Assembly: GCA_937951315.1 (NCBI GenBank)
Contig: CALFCG010000356.1
Span: 1 to 35,083 of the forward strand
DNA: 35,083 nt
From: an uncultured cyanobacterium
GTDB lineage: Bacteria; Cyanobacteriota; Cyanobacteriia; Thermosynechococcales; Thermosynechococcaceae
Reading direction: 5' to 3'
In this document: positions 1-9,277 of the stretch, in pieces
Position numbering within the stretch: the stretch's first letter is position 1
How the letters are laid out: every line of letters begins with the position of its first letter
Position numbers and translations under genes: made by a program
The notes under the pieces: model-generated
Databases searched by the model: none
What the model saw: only the letters and a program-made list of their open reading frames with translations
Told to the model about the DNA's origin: nothing

Positions 1-246
1 TCGTTCATATATTGTGACCTTGCAAGTCAGAAACTTCAAGTTGGCCAGTCGTCAGAATGCCGCCGGGATCACTATGCTTCGACGGAAAATCGTTTGATAG
101 ATTGCTATTAAGGCATTGGAATGCGCTTGCGCTACAGCGCATTGGGATGCTCCTCACCATCAGTTTGGCCTATGATGAAGACAGGTTGATGAAACAATTG
201 TTAACATCTATCTCTTTAAGTTTTCTGCCCCCCACAGGTTAGTCTG

Positions 247-1821
247 ATGACTTCTCGCATTCTGTATGTTCGCCTTCCTTGTAATCCAATCTTTCCGATT
301 GGTGTGGTGTACTTAGCAGATCACATTCACAAGTGTTTCCCGGATACAGAGCAGCGGATTTTTGATCTAGGTACAGTGCCGCCACTGGATTTTAAAGAGG
401 CCTTAGATCGCTGTATTGATGAATTTCAGCCGAGCCTACTTGTTTTTTCGTGGAGAGATATTCAGATTTATGCGCCGGTGGGGGGACGTGGAGGAAACCC
501 ATTGCAGAATGCCTTTGAGTTCTACTATTCTCGTAACCTTCTTAAGCGTCTTCGAGGCGCGTTGGGAGGGCTCCGAATGGCTGCAACTTATCTCAAAGAG
601 CTATGGCAAAACTTGGGCTTGATCAAGCGTGGGTGGTTGCGGGCGCAAAAGCATGATCCTGATGTTCAACTGATTGTGGGTGGGGGCGCAGTTAGTGTTT
701 TCTATGAGCAACTGGGATCTATGTTGCCCAAGGGAGCCATTATTTCTGTAGGGGAAGGTGAGGCTCTCATTGAAAAGATGCTTCGGGGAGAGGCGTTCCG
801 AGATGAGCGGTGCTATGTCGTCGGAGAAGGTAAGCCTCGGGATCGAATGATCCATGAGTGGCCGACTCCCATTGAAAAGACCGCTTGTAACTATAACTAT
901 CTCCAGGGCATTTGGCCTGAGTTTGAATATTATCTCCAAGAACAAGACTTTTACGTTGGCGTCCAGACCAAACGCGGTTGTCCTCATAATTGTTGCTACT
1001 GCATTTACACCGTGGTGGAGGGGAAGCAGGTTCGGATTAATCCTGCTGAGGAAGTGGTGGCAGAGATGCAGCAGCTCTATGATCGCGGCATTCGCAATTT
1101 TTGGTTTACCGATGCTCAATTTATTCCGGCCCGTCGTTTTATCCCCGATGCGGTGGAACTGCTTGAGAAGATCCTGGCAACAGGCATGACGGATATTCAT
1201 TGGGCTGCTTATATTCGTGCTGATAACTTGACTCCGGAACTTTGTGATCTAATGGTCAAGACGGGCATGAATTATTTCGAGATTGGGATTACCAGTGGTT
1301 CGCAAGAGCTGGTTCGCAAAATGCGGATGGGCTATAACCTACGTACCGTTTTAGAAAACTGTCGGGATCTCAAAGCGGCTGGGTTCAACGATTTGGTTTC
1401 GGTGAATTACTCTTTTAATGTGATTGACGAACGTCCTGAAACCATTCGGCAGACAATTGCTTATCATCGAGAGCTGGAGAAAATTTTTGGAGTCGAGAAA
1501 GTTGAACCGGCGATCTTTTTCATTGGTCTTCAGCCTCATACCCATCTTGAAAAATATGCTTTTGAGCAAGGCATGCTTAAGCCTGGTTATGATCCGCTGA
1601 GTATTCATCTGCCCTGGGTTGCCAAGAAACTTTTGTGGAATCCTGAACCCTTGGGATCGATGTTTGCTGAAGTTTGCTTACGAGCCTGGAATCGCAACCC
1701 GAATGATTTTGGGCGTGAAGTGATCTCAATATTAGAAGAGCGTTTTGGCTGTGCTCCCTTGGAATCTGCGCTGACAGCTCCCGTCCGTCCTAAGGTACGT
1801 GAACTTGCGAAGGCTCATTAG
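247..1821 (+). CDS. B12-binding-domain-like radical SAM protein (cyanobacterial family often annotated as photosystem II high light acclimation radical SAM protein)
   Basis: 524-aa ORF; RGCPHNCCYCIY contains the CxxxCxxC radical SAM cluster motif; N-terminal ILYVRLPCNPIFPIGVVYLADH and VGGGAVSVF resemble a cobalamin-binding-type fold. The specific subfamily name is from memory. Confidence 0.88.
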   Translation: MTSRILYVRLPCNPIFPIGVVYLADHIHKCFPDTEQRIFDLGTVPPLDFKEALDRCIDEFQPSLLVFSWRDIQIYAPVGGRGGNPLQNAFEFYYSRNLLKRLRGALGGLRMAATYLKELWQNLGLIKRGWLRAQKHDPDVQLIVGGGAVSVFYEQLGSMLPKGAIISVGEGEALIEKMLRGEAFRDERCYVVGEGKPRDRMIHEWPTPIEKTACNYNYLQGIWPEFEYYLQEQDFYVGVQTKRGCPHNCCYCIYTVVEGKQVRINPAEEVVAEMQQLYDRGIRNFWFTDAQFIPARRFIPDAVELLEKILATGMTDIHWAAYIRADNLTPELCDLMVKTGMNYFEIGITSGSQELVRKMRMGYNLRTVLENCRDLKAAGFNDLVSVNYSFNVIDERPETIRQTIAYHRELEKIFGVEKVEPAIFFIGLQPHTHLEKYAFEQGMLKPGYDPLSIHLPWVAKKLLWNPEPLGSMFAEVCLRAWNRNPNDFGREVISILEERFGCAPLESALTAPVRPKVRELAKAH

Positions 1822-2357
1822 GGTTGGAGGTCACTGGGAAAACCATTGGGCATCGTTGTATTTGAGTCGATGAGCGCGTCTGTAAGGTTGGCTCCGTGGG
1901 CTCGGAACAGCTCTGAATGGATGAGTTGAGCTTGCGTGAACTTTGCACCCGTCAGGGTTGAATCTCTGAGATTGACTTTTCGCAGCTCTGTCTTGATGAG
2001 GCTGGCTTGTTGAAGATCTGCGCTACGGAGATCAACTTGCGCCAAGGTTGCTTTAGAAAGGTTGGCACCATAGAGACTGGCACGGAAGAGATTCACTTCC
2101 TTTAGCATGGCGTTTTGGAGATTAGCGCCATTCATGTTGACTTGTTCGAGCTGTGCGTTGTTTAAGATGGCACCTTTAAAGTTCGCATTACTTAGGTTGG
2201 AATAGGCTAAATACGACTCGCTAAGATTGCTGCCACTGAAGTCAATATCTTTTAGGGTTTGACCAAACAACTGAATTTTCCTGAGATCAAGATTCTTGAA
2301 GCTGCGTTTACCCTGAGCGTAGTCTGCCAGTAATTGATTCTTGTCAATCTGGTGCAT
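1818..2357 (-). CDS. Pentapeptide repeat protein
   Basis: Repeated A(D/N)LxX pentapeptides (ANLQNAMLKEVNLFRASLYGANLSKATLAQVDLRSADLQQASL). The internal ATG at 2357 (MHQIDKNQLL) is the more plausible start; the supplied ORF extends to 2468. Confidence 0.88.
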   Translation of the reverse strand: MHQIDKNQLLADYAQGKRSFKNLDLRKIQLFGQTLKDIDFSGSNLSESYLAYSNLSNANFKGAILNNAQLEQVNMNGANLQNAMLKEVNLFRASLYGANLSKATLAQVDLRSADLQQASLIKTELRKVNLRDSTLTGAKFTQAQLIHSELFRAHGANLTDALIDSNTTMPNGFPSDLQP

Positions 2358-2435
2358 AAAGTAACTTGTTATGGCTATATGGCCAGTCCCTGCAAAAAAT
2401 GATTGGCTTAAGCATTTATGCTTACTGCAAGCTTT

Positions 2436-2453
2436 GTTAACATAAGTTAACAT
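2436..2453. promoter_or_regulatory. HLR1-like tandem motif upstream of the pentapeptide-repeat gene
   Basis: GTTAACAT-AA-GTTAACAT: perfect 8-bp direct repeat at 10-bp spacing, 79-97 bp upstream of the 2357 start codon. Confidence 0.45.
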
Positions 2454-2576
2454 CCTGGGCTGCTGCATTGGCCTTGGTTAAGGTTTTTTTTAGGATGTTA
2501 AGGAGAGGCTCTATGTTGTAAGGAGTTTGATATTGCTTAGACGTAAAATAATGCTTTCCTTGCTCTGTGGTAGCTT

Positions 2577-3644
2577 ATGAGGCTGCTGGAATCTAAGGGT
2601 AAGGTCTTCCTGATACGTAGGGCGCTGATATATGGTTTGCGATCGCATCTCTTCCTCATCGTGCTTATGAGTTGTACCTTGCCGGCTCGAGGGGCGTTTC
2701 GTCCTATGAAGATTTTGCACAAGCAGCCCTGTGATACGACATTAACTGCAGCCTCAGATATTCCTCACACTTGTTGGCGCTCAGAAGCCCGTCAGGCAAA
2801 GTTGCCGGTTTGGCAATTTACGCTTGATTTTGAGTTCGGTCAACTGACAAAGCCTCAGTGGCGCAAGCTTTTGGATGTCTATGCGAGTTGGCATAGGCAT
2901 CGCACTGTTGCCTATGATCCCCATCGGTCGTATACGTTGATGGATTTCATGCCGCCGCTTATGCAGGCGTTAAATGCCCACCAATTTCACGAGGAAGAGG
3001 TGTCTCTGCCGCAGCCCCTAGGAGAATTGGTGCCTAGGAAAAATCAAGGTTTAGATAGGGCGAGTCTCATCGCTAATTGTTGGGGAACACTCTACGAGAT
3101 TTTGAGAACCTCTCGGTCTGTTAGCGCCGTTCCCTTTACCTTTATTGCTGGCCCAGACCAAATGGCAGAGTGGTTGCAGCAGCAAACTATGCCAATTACC
3201 GATCGTGCGCGGACGGGAGATATTTTGTTGATTTATCATCGCTTAGGGGATCGTACCTATCTAGATCATGTGGCCCTCATGGTTGATGATCAGGTCTTTT
3301 TTGAAAAAGCCGGAACTGGGAATGATACGCCCTATCGACTTGTCGATCGAGAAACGCTAGAGCAGAGTTGGCGACCTGATCTGTTTACCTTTGAATTGCG
3401 TCGACTGAACGCCAAGTCTTTGCAACCGCCCCAACAACAATTTGGGCTCCATAGTCAGAGTACCCTGGCCGTGTTTCCAGAGTTCGCTGGTGTGTCACCC
3501 TCTCTGGCCCAGAACTTTTCGCTAGTGTGGTTCCGTGAGCAGGAAGTCGTTACGAAATATTTTTATCAGATGAGGTCTATTCACCTCGTTAAAGGTGCTG
3601 AGGGGCGATCTTTGCTTGCTCCGGCTCACTTGTCTTCTGACTGA
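2577..3644 (+). CDS. Conserved hypothetical protein, possibly secreted, with a possible NlpC/P60-like (papain-fold) region
   Basis: 355-aa ORF; hydrophobic N-terminus after basic residues; ANCWGTLYEIL (candidate Cys) and GDILLIYHRLGDRTYLDHVALMVDDQVFFEKAG (candidate His) are arranged as in NlpC/P60-type folds. Start codon uncertain. Confidence 0.72.
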   Translation: MRLLESKGKVFLIRRALIYGLRSHLFLIVLMSCTLPARGAFRPMKILHKQPCDTTLTAASDIPHTCWRSEARQAKLPVWQFTLDFEFGQLTKPQWRKLLDVYASWHRHRTVAYDPHRSYTLMDFMPPLMQALNAHQFHEEEVSLPQPLGELVPRKNQGLDRASLIANCWGTLYEILRTSRSVSAVPFTFIAGPDQMAEWLQQQTMPITDRARTGDILLIYHRLGDRTYLDHVALMVDDQVFFEKAGTGNDTPYRLVDRETLEQSWRPDLFTFELRRLNAKSLQPPQQQFGLHSQSTLAVFPEFAGVSPSLAQNFSLVWFREQEVVTKYFYQMRSIHLVKGAEGRSLLAPAHLSSD

Positions 3645-3669
3645 TTGACCCGTGATTCCCGTTCAATTA

Positions 3670-4623
3670 TTAAGCCATGCATAGTTCACCCAGGACTTCA
3701 AGGCGTTTGCAGTCGCTGAGAGTAAGGTAGCTCTCCCCAAGTGTATCTGCAATTGTCGGGGTAATCCAACCGAGTTCTTTGAGGACATGAATGGCCGCTG
3801 CATACTTGGCGCGTCTTGCCCCGTCCGCGACTTTAATGGCCAACCCCATTCCTTCTCCAATGCGACCAATACATTGAATTCCTTCAGCTCCAGACTTACT
3901 CACGATTTCACCTGCGGTTAACTCCATCACATCGGTATCAAAATGTCCGGTACCTGAAACCAGGGTGGGGTGATGTGTCATTGCTCGTACAATCCGTTCA
4001 AGATCGAGGTTGTCTCCAGCTGCTAGCTTTGCGTATAGGGAAGCCATTTGCGCCAGCTCCATGCAATAGGTGGGTACCCCACAATCATCGCGAGCAGCAA
4101 TAAATTCAGCGGCTGGCATCTGGAGCATCTCAGCTAGCTTGTCAAGAATGAGTTTTTGTAATGGATGGCGCGTCTGAGGATAGGTCTGTAGCGGCCAGTT
4201 ACACTGTTGGCAAACGGCTAACATTCCCGCATGTTTCCCAGAACAATTATGCTCCAATGGGCTAGTTTTACCTTCTGGAATAGGGCACCTGAGCATACTA
4301 GGGTCAACATCGCAGCGCCATAGAATGTTGAAGGCTTGGCGAACTTGTTCGAGATTGCCTTGATGGGAGCCACAAATAACGGCAAGGTCGCGATCACTCA
4401 GCTTAAATTGTTCTATTGTTCCGGTTGTCGTGACCGCAAGCGCCTGAAAGGGCTTGAGGGCAGATCGCACAAAATAGCTCGTTTCGACATTGCCGGCTGT
4501 GCATAAAACTCGTCCTCGCTGATCACAGACAACAACCTCAGCATGATGTCTTGACTCAATGATTCCTTCTCGCAGTAGATGGATATCTAATGCGGCTGTT
4601 GACTTTCGTTTTCCCATATTCAT
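3670..4623 (-). CDS. Asparaginase II family protein (L-asparaginase)
   Basis: HNCSGKHAGMLAVC, RSALKPFQALA and DDCGVPTYCMELAQMA are typical of the asparaginase_II family. Supplied ORF start is 4653; the start is more likely at the MNMGKRKS region. Confidence 0.88.
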   Translation of the reverse strand: MNMGKRKSTAALDIHLLREGIIESRHHAEVVVCDQRGRVLCTAGNVETSYFVRSALKPFQALAVTTTGTIEQFKLSDRDLAVICGSHQGNLEQVRQAFNILWRCDVDPSMLRCPIPEGKTSPLEHNCSGKHAGMLAVCQQCNWPLQTYPQTRHPLQKLILDKLAEMLQMPAAEFIAARDDCGVPTYCMELAQMASLYAKLAAGDNLDLERIVRAMTHHPTLVSGTGHFDTDVMELTAGEIVSKSGAEGIQCIGRIGEGMGLAIKVADGARRAKYAAAIHVLKELGWITPTIADTLGESYLTLSDCKRLEVLGELCMA

Positions 4624-4723
4624 GGCTAAGACTCTAATATCTGGTGCGAGCAAATGTGATGCTGTTAGCTCTGGATTTTCCTGCCATGGCTTTAAGCTGT
4701 CTTAAAGCGCTTGACTTATCACG

Positions 4724-5221
4724 CTAGGTCAGAGTTAACAGGCTAACTTCTGCCCCTAAAGATAAACAGAGGAGGATGAAGCTATACCGGAGGCGTCTTA
4801 AGAAGGGGCGCAGTTCGTAGGTAACAATTAGCCGTTCCTGTGATAAGGCTTCTGTTGGCTTGGGCCACGTTTGACAGTCATACCAACCTGTTTCTTCATA
4901 CACAATTGTTGGACTATATAGGCGATCGCAAATATAACCCCACCCCAGATAAAGGCGCAGTAGTAGTAATAGCAGTAACCCCGTTGCCCCTGCCGCCGTC
5001 GCTAATAAGCATTTAGCGAGCGCAGATTTCCAGGTAAAACTCTCGACCGCAATTGGCAAACAAAAGAGACAGCCAACGCTCCAAATGAGAAACGTTCGGA
5101 TCAGAAATGCTTGAGGCCCTAATGTTGCCCAACGGAAAAAACAGGATTCTTGTAAGCTTCGATATTCATTCATTGGCTGTTGCTCAGCTGGAACTGGACA
5201 ACCGGGCGCAGAGACATTCAT
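4724..5221 (-). CDS. Ycf36/CGLD27 (DUF1230) family membrane protein
   Basis: CPVPAEQQPMNEYRSLQESCFFRW and LYLGWGYICDRLYSPTIVYEETGWYDCQTWPKP match the DUF1230/Ycf36 pattern; hydrophobic middle segments. Confidence 0.85.
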   Translation of the reverse strand: MNVSAPGCPVPAEQQPMNEYRSLQESCFFRWATLGPQAFLIRTFLIWSVGCLFCLPIAVESFTWKSALAKCLLATAAGATGLLLLLLLRLYLGWGYICDRLYSPTIVYEETGWYDCQTWPKPTEALSQERLIVTYELRPFLRRLRYSFILLCLSLGAEVSLLTLT

Positions 5222-5390
5222 GACGAAGGGAGTTAGGCCGTAAATGATTATTAAGATATTAGATCCCGATGAAGATCCTCCATCTCCGTTTATAGCACCT
5301 TCCTTACAGCTCAGAGATATGAAATTACCGATGCAGCGCTCCTACTTCATTGTTTTGTGTCTCTGCTGACTGGACTATCAGTTTGGCAAC

Positions 5391-6473
5391 TCATTTGAGG
5401 TAAGCCAAACTACTGTAGAGGTGAAATGCTGGGTCCCAGTAACTGTCAGCGCGACGAAATAGATTGATGTGGGCATCAATGTGGTCCAGCATATCGGTTT
5501 GCTCGATCACAGTATCTGCAAATGCCGAAAACTGATCCCAGGTTTGCACGTTGGCTAAATGTTGTTGCCATAAGGCCGTGAGGCTCCGCCAATTTGACCA
5601 AGAGGTCCCCGGTTCAGCTTTGTTGGTGTCGAGGGGCACGCCTTGATTAAATTGATAGGCTGCGTCGTACACGCGCAAAATGCAGGTGGGGAGATGGAAG
5701 TCTCGAAACTGCGCATAATCTTGCGTTTTTTCTTTCCGTTGCAGGACACCCCGTGCATCGAGATCTACAACTTCTTCAAAAATAGGAAGTTGTCCTTCAA
5801 CGGACTGTGAGACTTCAGACCAATCAAAGGAGAAAAGATGGGGCGGAGCACCTGAATGGGCTTCTGTCACCATGACTTGTACGGGATTTTGCAGGGTCTT
5901 GAAGTAGCAAACTTGGTACACTTTGATTTGCCGAACTTCCTTCAGAGATTGCCAGAATAATGGCACGCCGGATTCCAGGAGTTCTTGTCCATAGACCTTG
6001 AGTTCACCAATGGCGCCCGTTCGATATAGTCGCCATCCTCGGCTGGGGAGCAGCAAGCGAGCAGAGTAAGGATCGAGCTGCATGATGCGAGCAAAGGCTG
6101 GCGCAACTTCAGATTTCTCCTCCGGGGATAGGGCTTCGAGAATGAGGACACCTAGCTCGCTTTGGCCTGCTTGAGTGACTGTTGTTGCGATCTGGCTTTG
6201 TCGTTGAGCCGTCTCCTGTTGATGCAATGCTGCCTCGCGTTGCGCGAGTCTTTGTAGGCCTTGGCGGGCTTCTAGCGCTAGTTTCGGTACATTTCCCTGG
6301 CGGAGAATCTCTCGGTAAAGAATGTCCGCTGATTCCCACTCAGCTTGGGCTTCGTGGAGTCGAGCTTGATAAAGAGGTTTCCATGGATCCCCAGGCAACA
6401 GGTGAGCAATTAACCGAGATACCTCTTCGTAATTGGTATGCTTGAGCGCCGCTTCAATCGCTAGATCCACCAT
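5391..6473 (-). CDS. Conserved hypothetical protein with N-terminal TPR-like helical region
   Basis: 360-aa ORF; alternating helical N-terminus (LIAHLLPGDPWKPLYQARLHEAQAEWESADILYREIL) resembles TPR-type repeats; located 16 bp downstream of the rsmE-like gene on the same strand. Confidence 0.75.
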   Translation of the reverse strand: MVDLAIEAALKHTNYEEVSRLIAHLLPGDPWKPLYQARLHEAQAEWESADILYREILRQGNVPKLALEARQGLQRLAQREAALHQQETAQRQSQIATTVTQAGQSELGVLILEALSPEEKSEVAPAFARIMQLDPYSARLLLPSRGWRLYRTGAIGELKVYGQELLESGVPLFWQSLKEVRQIKVYQVCYFKTLQNPVQVMVTEAHSGAPPHLFSFDWSEVSQSVEGQLPIFEEVVDLDARGVLQRKEKTQDYAQFRDFHLPTCILRVYDAAYQFNQGVPLDTNKAEPGTSWSNWRSLTALWQQHLANVQTWDQFSAFADTVIEQTDMLDHIDAHINLFRRADSYWDPAFHLYSSLAYLK

Positions 6474-6489
6474 GTCACTCCTTTTACTG

Positions 6490-7221
6490 TCAGGAAATAT
6501 TGCGTTGCTCGAGGTAAGCCGCGATCACAGATAGTGCTGTGACGGGGGCCGTTGCGGCTCTCAGAATGCGCTGTCCTAGAGAAACAGGCTGATAACCGGC
6601 CAAGATTGCTTGTTCCTGTTCTGCTGCTGTCCATCCTCCCTCAGGCCCTGTCATAAGGGTTATACCCTGTCCTGGGACTAGGGTGCCCAGCAGACCAGGT
6701 GCAGTGGAATCTGTCACACAAATATATTGAGCTGTTGTTAGCTGCTGCTGTTGTGACCACCGTAAAGCAAGGGGCAGTGACATCGGATCCTGAATTGCAG
6801 GAATGATTTGACGATAGGACTGCTCTGCAGCTTCGTTGGCAATCCTTCGCCACCGCAGGCATTTTTGCGAACTGGGTTTCAGTAGGGTGCGCTCACTGAG
6901 CAAGGGGATGAGGCAGCTGATCCCTAACTCGGTTGTGCAGCGGACAACTTGATCAAAATAATTACCCTTGGTTGGAGCAACCATTAAAGTGACAGGCATC
7001 GGGAGTTCAGTTGAGATCTGCAAAGGCTCAAGGATCTGAGCTGACGTGACTCCCTTAAGTTCTGCTAGCCACCAGTGACCTTTGCCGTCCATTGCAATAA
7101 AGCGATCTTCAGCCTGGAGTCGAAGAACTCGACATAAATAATGTTGTTGCTCATGTGTCAGATCAATTTGCTTGCCCTGCCGTTGTTCTGAGGAAATGAC
7201 TAATCGCTGCAATTGGGCCAC
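6490..7221 (-). CDS. rsmE: 16S rRNA (uracil(1498)-N(3))-methyltransferase
   Basis: LTHEQQHYLCRVLRLQ, VAPTKGNYFDQVVRCTTELGISCLIPLLSERT, GPEGGWTAAEQEQA and LGQRILRAATAPVTAL are RsmE signature motifs. Confidence 0.93.
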   Translation of the reverse strand: MAQLQRLVISSEQRQGKQIDLTHEQQHYLCRVLRLQAEDRFIAMDGKGHWWLAELKGVTSAQILEPLQISTELPMPVTLMVAPTKGNYFDQVVRCTTELGISCLIPLLSERTLLKPSSQKCLRWRRIANEAAEQSYRQIIPAIQDPMSLPLALRWSQQQQLTTAQYICVTDSTAPGLLGTLVPGQGITLMTGPEGGWTAAEQEQAILAGYQPVSLGQRILRAATAPVTALSVIAAYLEQRNIS

Positions 7222-7504
7222 AGTTCACTCCGATTTAGGTGCTGACAAATTTAAGCGAACAAACTGAAGCGAAGACACGCATCGACCAAATTGTAATCTC
7301 TAGGGCATTCCTCATATACCTCACTACAGGGTGTCTGCCGCTGTTCCATGAGGTCTCGAAATATCCAGTTCATAGATCGCTCTGATATGTTAATTTATTG
7401 AGGTTGTCTAAAATTCACACATCTGAGAATTCGGGTGTCTATGCAGCGCAGTCCGCTGGCCAAGATGCACTCAGGTGGAGGATAAACCCGGATAGGAGAA
7501 ATTT

Positions 7505-8410
7505 ATGCCAGTTGTTAGTTTGGCTCAAATGCTTGAGTCAGGGGTTCACTTCGGTCACCAAGCCCGACGCTGGAACCCTAAAATGGCCCCTTATATTTTC
7601 ACTGAGCGCAATGGCGTTCATATCATCGACCTTGTGCAAACAGCACAGCTTGTTGATGAAGCCTACAACTATATGCGCTCTGCTTCAGCTTCAGGCAAGA
7701 AGTTCTTGTTTGTCGGGACAAAGCGTCAAGCTGCTGGAATTGTCGCAGAAGAGGCGGCTCGCTGTGGTAGCTACTACGTGAATCAGCGTTGGTTGGGTGG
7801 CATGCTCACCAATTGGACCACCATTAAAACTCGCATTGAACGCCTTAAAGATTTAGAACGTCGCTATGAAAGTGGCGTTTTTGATCTGCTGCCGAAGCAA
7901 GAAGCCTCATCACTCAGACGGGAGCTCGATAAGCTGCAAAAATACCTGGGCGGCCTGAAGCTGATGAACAAAATTCCTGATGTGGTGGTGATTGTCGATA
8001 TTAAGCGAGAGTACAATGCCGTTCAGGAATGTCAGAAGCTAGGACTCCCTATCGTATCCCTGCTGGATACGAATTGTGATCCTGATTGGGTCGATATTCC
8101 CATCCCTGGTAATGATGATGCAATTCGAGCCATCAAGTTGATTGTCGGCCGGCTCGCTGATGCCATTCAAGAGGGGCGTCATGGTGGTCAAGAGCAGGTC
8201 AGTCAAAGTGATTTTGATGATGTGCCCGATGCTGTAGACGATGTGCCTAGTGCTGTTGATCCAGTTGCCAGTGATGTGGTCCCTGAGGCAGCCCCTGCGG
8301 TAGAGCCTGAAGCGGTTCCTGAGGCAGCCCCTGTGGCAGAGCCTGAAGCGGTTCCTGAGGCTGTAGCGGAAGTTCCCGCACCCAGTGATAATGACAAAAG
8401 CGACGCGTAA
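7505..8410 (+). CDS. rpsB: 30S ribosomal protein S2
   Basis: [32 protein letters not shown] and [12 protein letters not shown]; preceded by GGAGAAATTT RBS; acidic repetitive C-terminal extension. Confidence 0.98.
   Translation: MPVVSLAQMLESGVHFGHQARRWNPKMAPYIFTERNGVHIIDLVQTAQLVDEAYNYMRSASASGKKFLFVGTKRQAAGIVAEEAARCGSYYVNQRWLGGMLTNWTTIKTRIERLKDLERRYESGVFDLLPKQEASSLRRELDKLQKYLGGLKLMNKIPDVVVIVDIKREYNAVQECQKLGLPIVSLLDTNCDPDWVDIPIPGNDDAIRAIKLIVGRLADAIQEGRHGGQEQVSQSDFDDVPDAVDDVPSAVDPVASDVVPEAAPAVEPEAVPEAAPVAEPEAVPEAVAEVPAPSDNDKSDA
8279..8371 (+). repeat. In-frame 36-bp tandem repeat (about 2.6 copies) in the 3' end of rpsB
   Basis: gt(c/t)cctgaggcagcccctg(c/t)gg(t/c)agagcctgaagcg at 8279-8314 and 8315-8350, partial copy 8351-8371; encodes [12 protein letters not shown] / [12 protein letters not shown] / VPEAVAE. 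Confidence 0.93.
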
Positions 8411-8434
8411 TTTTTTAAAGACTGAGGCAACATA

Positions 8435-9070
8435 ATGGCAGGAATTTCCGCACAACAGGTTAAAGAACTGCGCGAAAAAACTGGCGCAGGGATGATGGAT
8501 TGCAAAAAAGCCCTCAAGGAGACCAAGGGGGATCTAGAGGAGGCGATTGCCTATCTTCGCAAGAAGGGACTGGCTTCAGCCGGTAAGAAGTCAGGGCGGG
8601 TCACCGCTGAAGGTCTTGTCGATAGTTATATTCACTTTGGTGGCCAAATTGGCGTCATGGTGGAAGTTAACTGTGAGACAGATTTTGTCGCTCGGAATGA
8701 TGCCTTTAAAGAGCTCGTTCAAGATATTGCGAAGCAAATTGCAGCTTGCCCCAATGTGGTTTACGTCAAGGTTGACGATATTCCCTCTGAAATTGTCGAG
8801 ACTGAAAAGTCGGTTGCGATGGGGTCTGATGCTTTAAAGGGCAAGCCCGAAAAGGTGAAGGAGAAAATTGTCCAAGGTAAATTGGATAAGACTTTGCGTG
8901 AGCTTTGTCTGCTTGATCAGCCTTTCATCAAAGATCAGAGCATGACTGTAGAGGAGTTAGTTAAGCAGGCTATCTCTAAACTGGGTGAAAATATTCAAGT
9001 GAGTCGGTTTAGCCGCTTTGTCCTCGGTGAAGGGATTGAGGACTCTGAGTCAGAATCTGAAGACGAATAG
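8435..9070 (+). CDS. tsf: Translation elongation factor Ts
   Basis: [42 protein letters not shown] and [16 protein letters not shown]. Confidence 0.98.
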   Translation: MAGISAQQVKELREKTGAGMMDCKKALKETKGDLEEAIAYLRKKGLASAGKKSGRVTAEGLVDSYIHFGGQIGVMVEVNCETDFVARNDAFKELVQDIAKQIAACPNVVYVKVDDIPSEIVETEKSVAMGSDALKGKPEKVKEKIVQGKLDKTLRELCLLDQPFIKDQSMTVEELVKQAISKLGENIQVSRFSRFVLGEGIEDSESESEDE

Positions 9071-9124
9071 GGCGTTATTTAAATTCGTGATCTTCATGAG
9101 TTGATCGGCTGCTTTTAAAACGTT

Positions 9125-9156
9125 GGGGTGAACAGTTTTGTTTGCCCCATTTTTTA
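9125..9156 (+). terminator. Rho-independent terminator downstream of rpsB-tsf
   Basis: GGGGTGAAC-AGTTTT-GTTTGCCCC stem-loop (with two G:U pairs) followed by ATTTTTTA. Confidence 0.8.
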
Positions 9157-9277
9157 TGGGCGGCCCTTCTGCAGTGACTGAGGTTATTTTTGCTTGAATG
9201 ATTTAGGCTGATGACGTTAATAAGAGGGAGAATGCTCTCTTGGAAACTGATTTCTGGCTTTTAGACGGTGTGCAGGT

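Noticed and set aside
601-1200. 199-aa minus-strand ORF
   Set aside because: Entirely antisense to the well-supported radical SAM CDS; composition looks like a shadow ORF.
7222-7504. Considered a structured S2 autoregulatory leader upstream of rpsB
   Set aside because: Long leader is plausible but I could not identify a convincing conserved fold by eye.
8203-8526. Minus-strand ORF with [18 protein letters not shown] repeats
   Set aside because: Antisense translation of the rpsB 36-bp repeat, not an independent repetitive protein.
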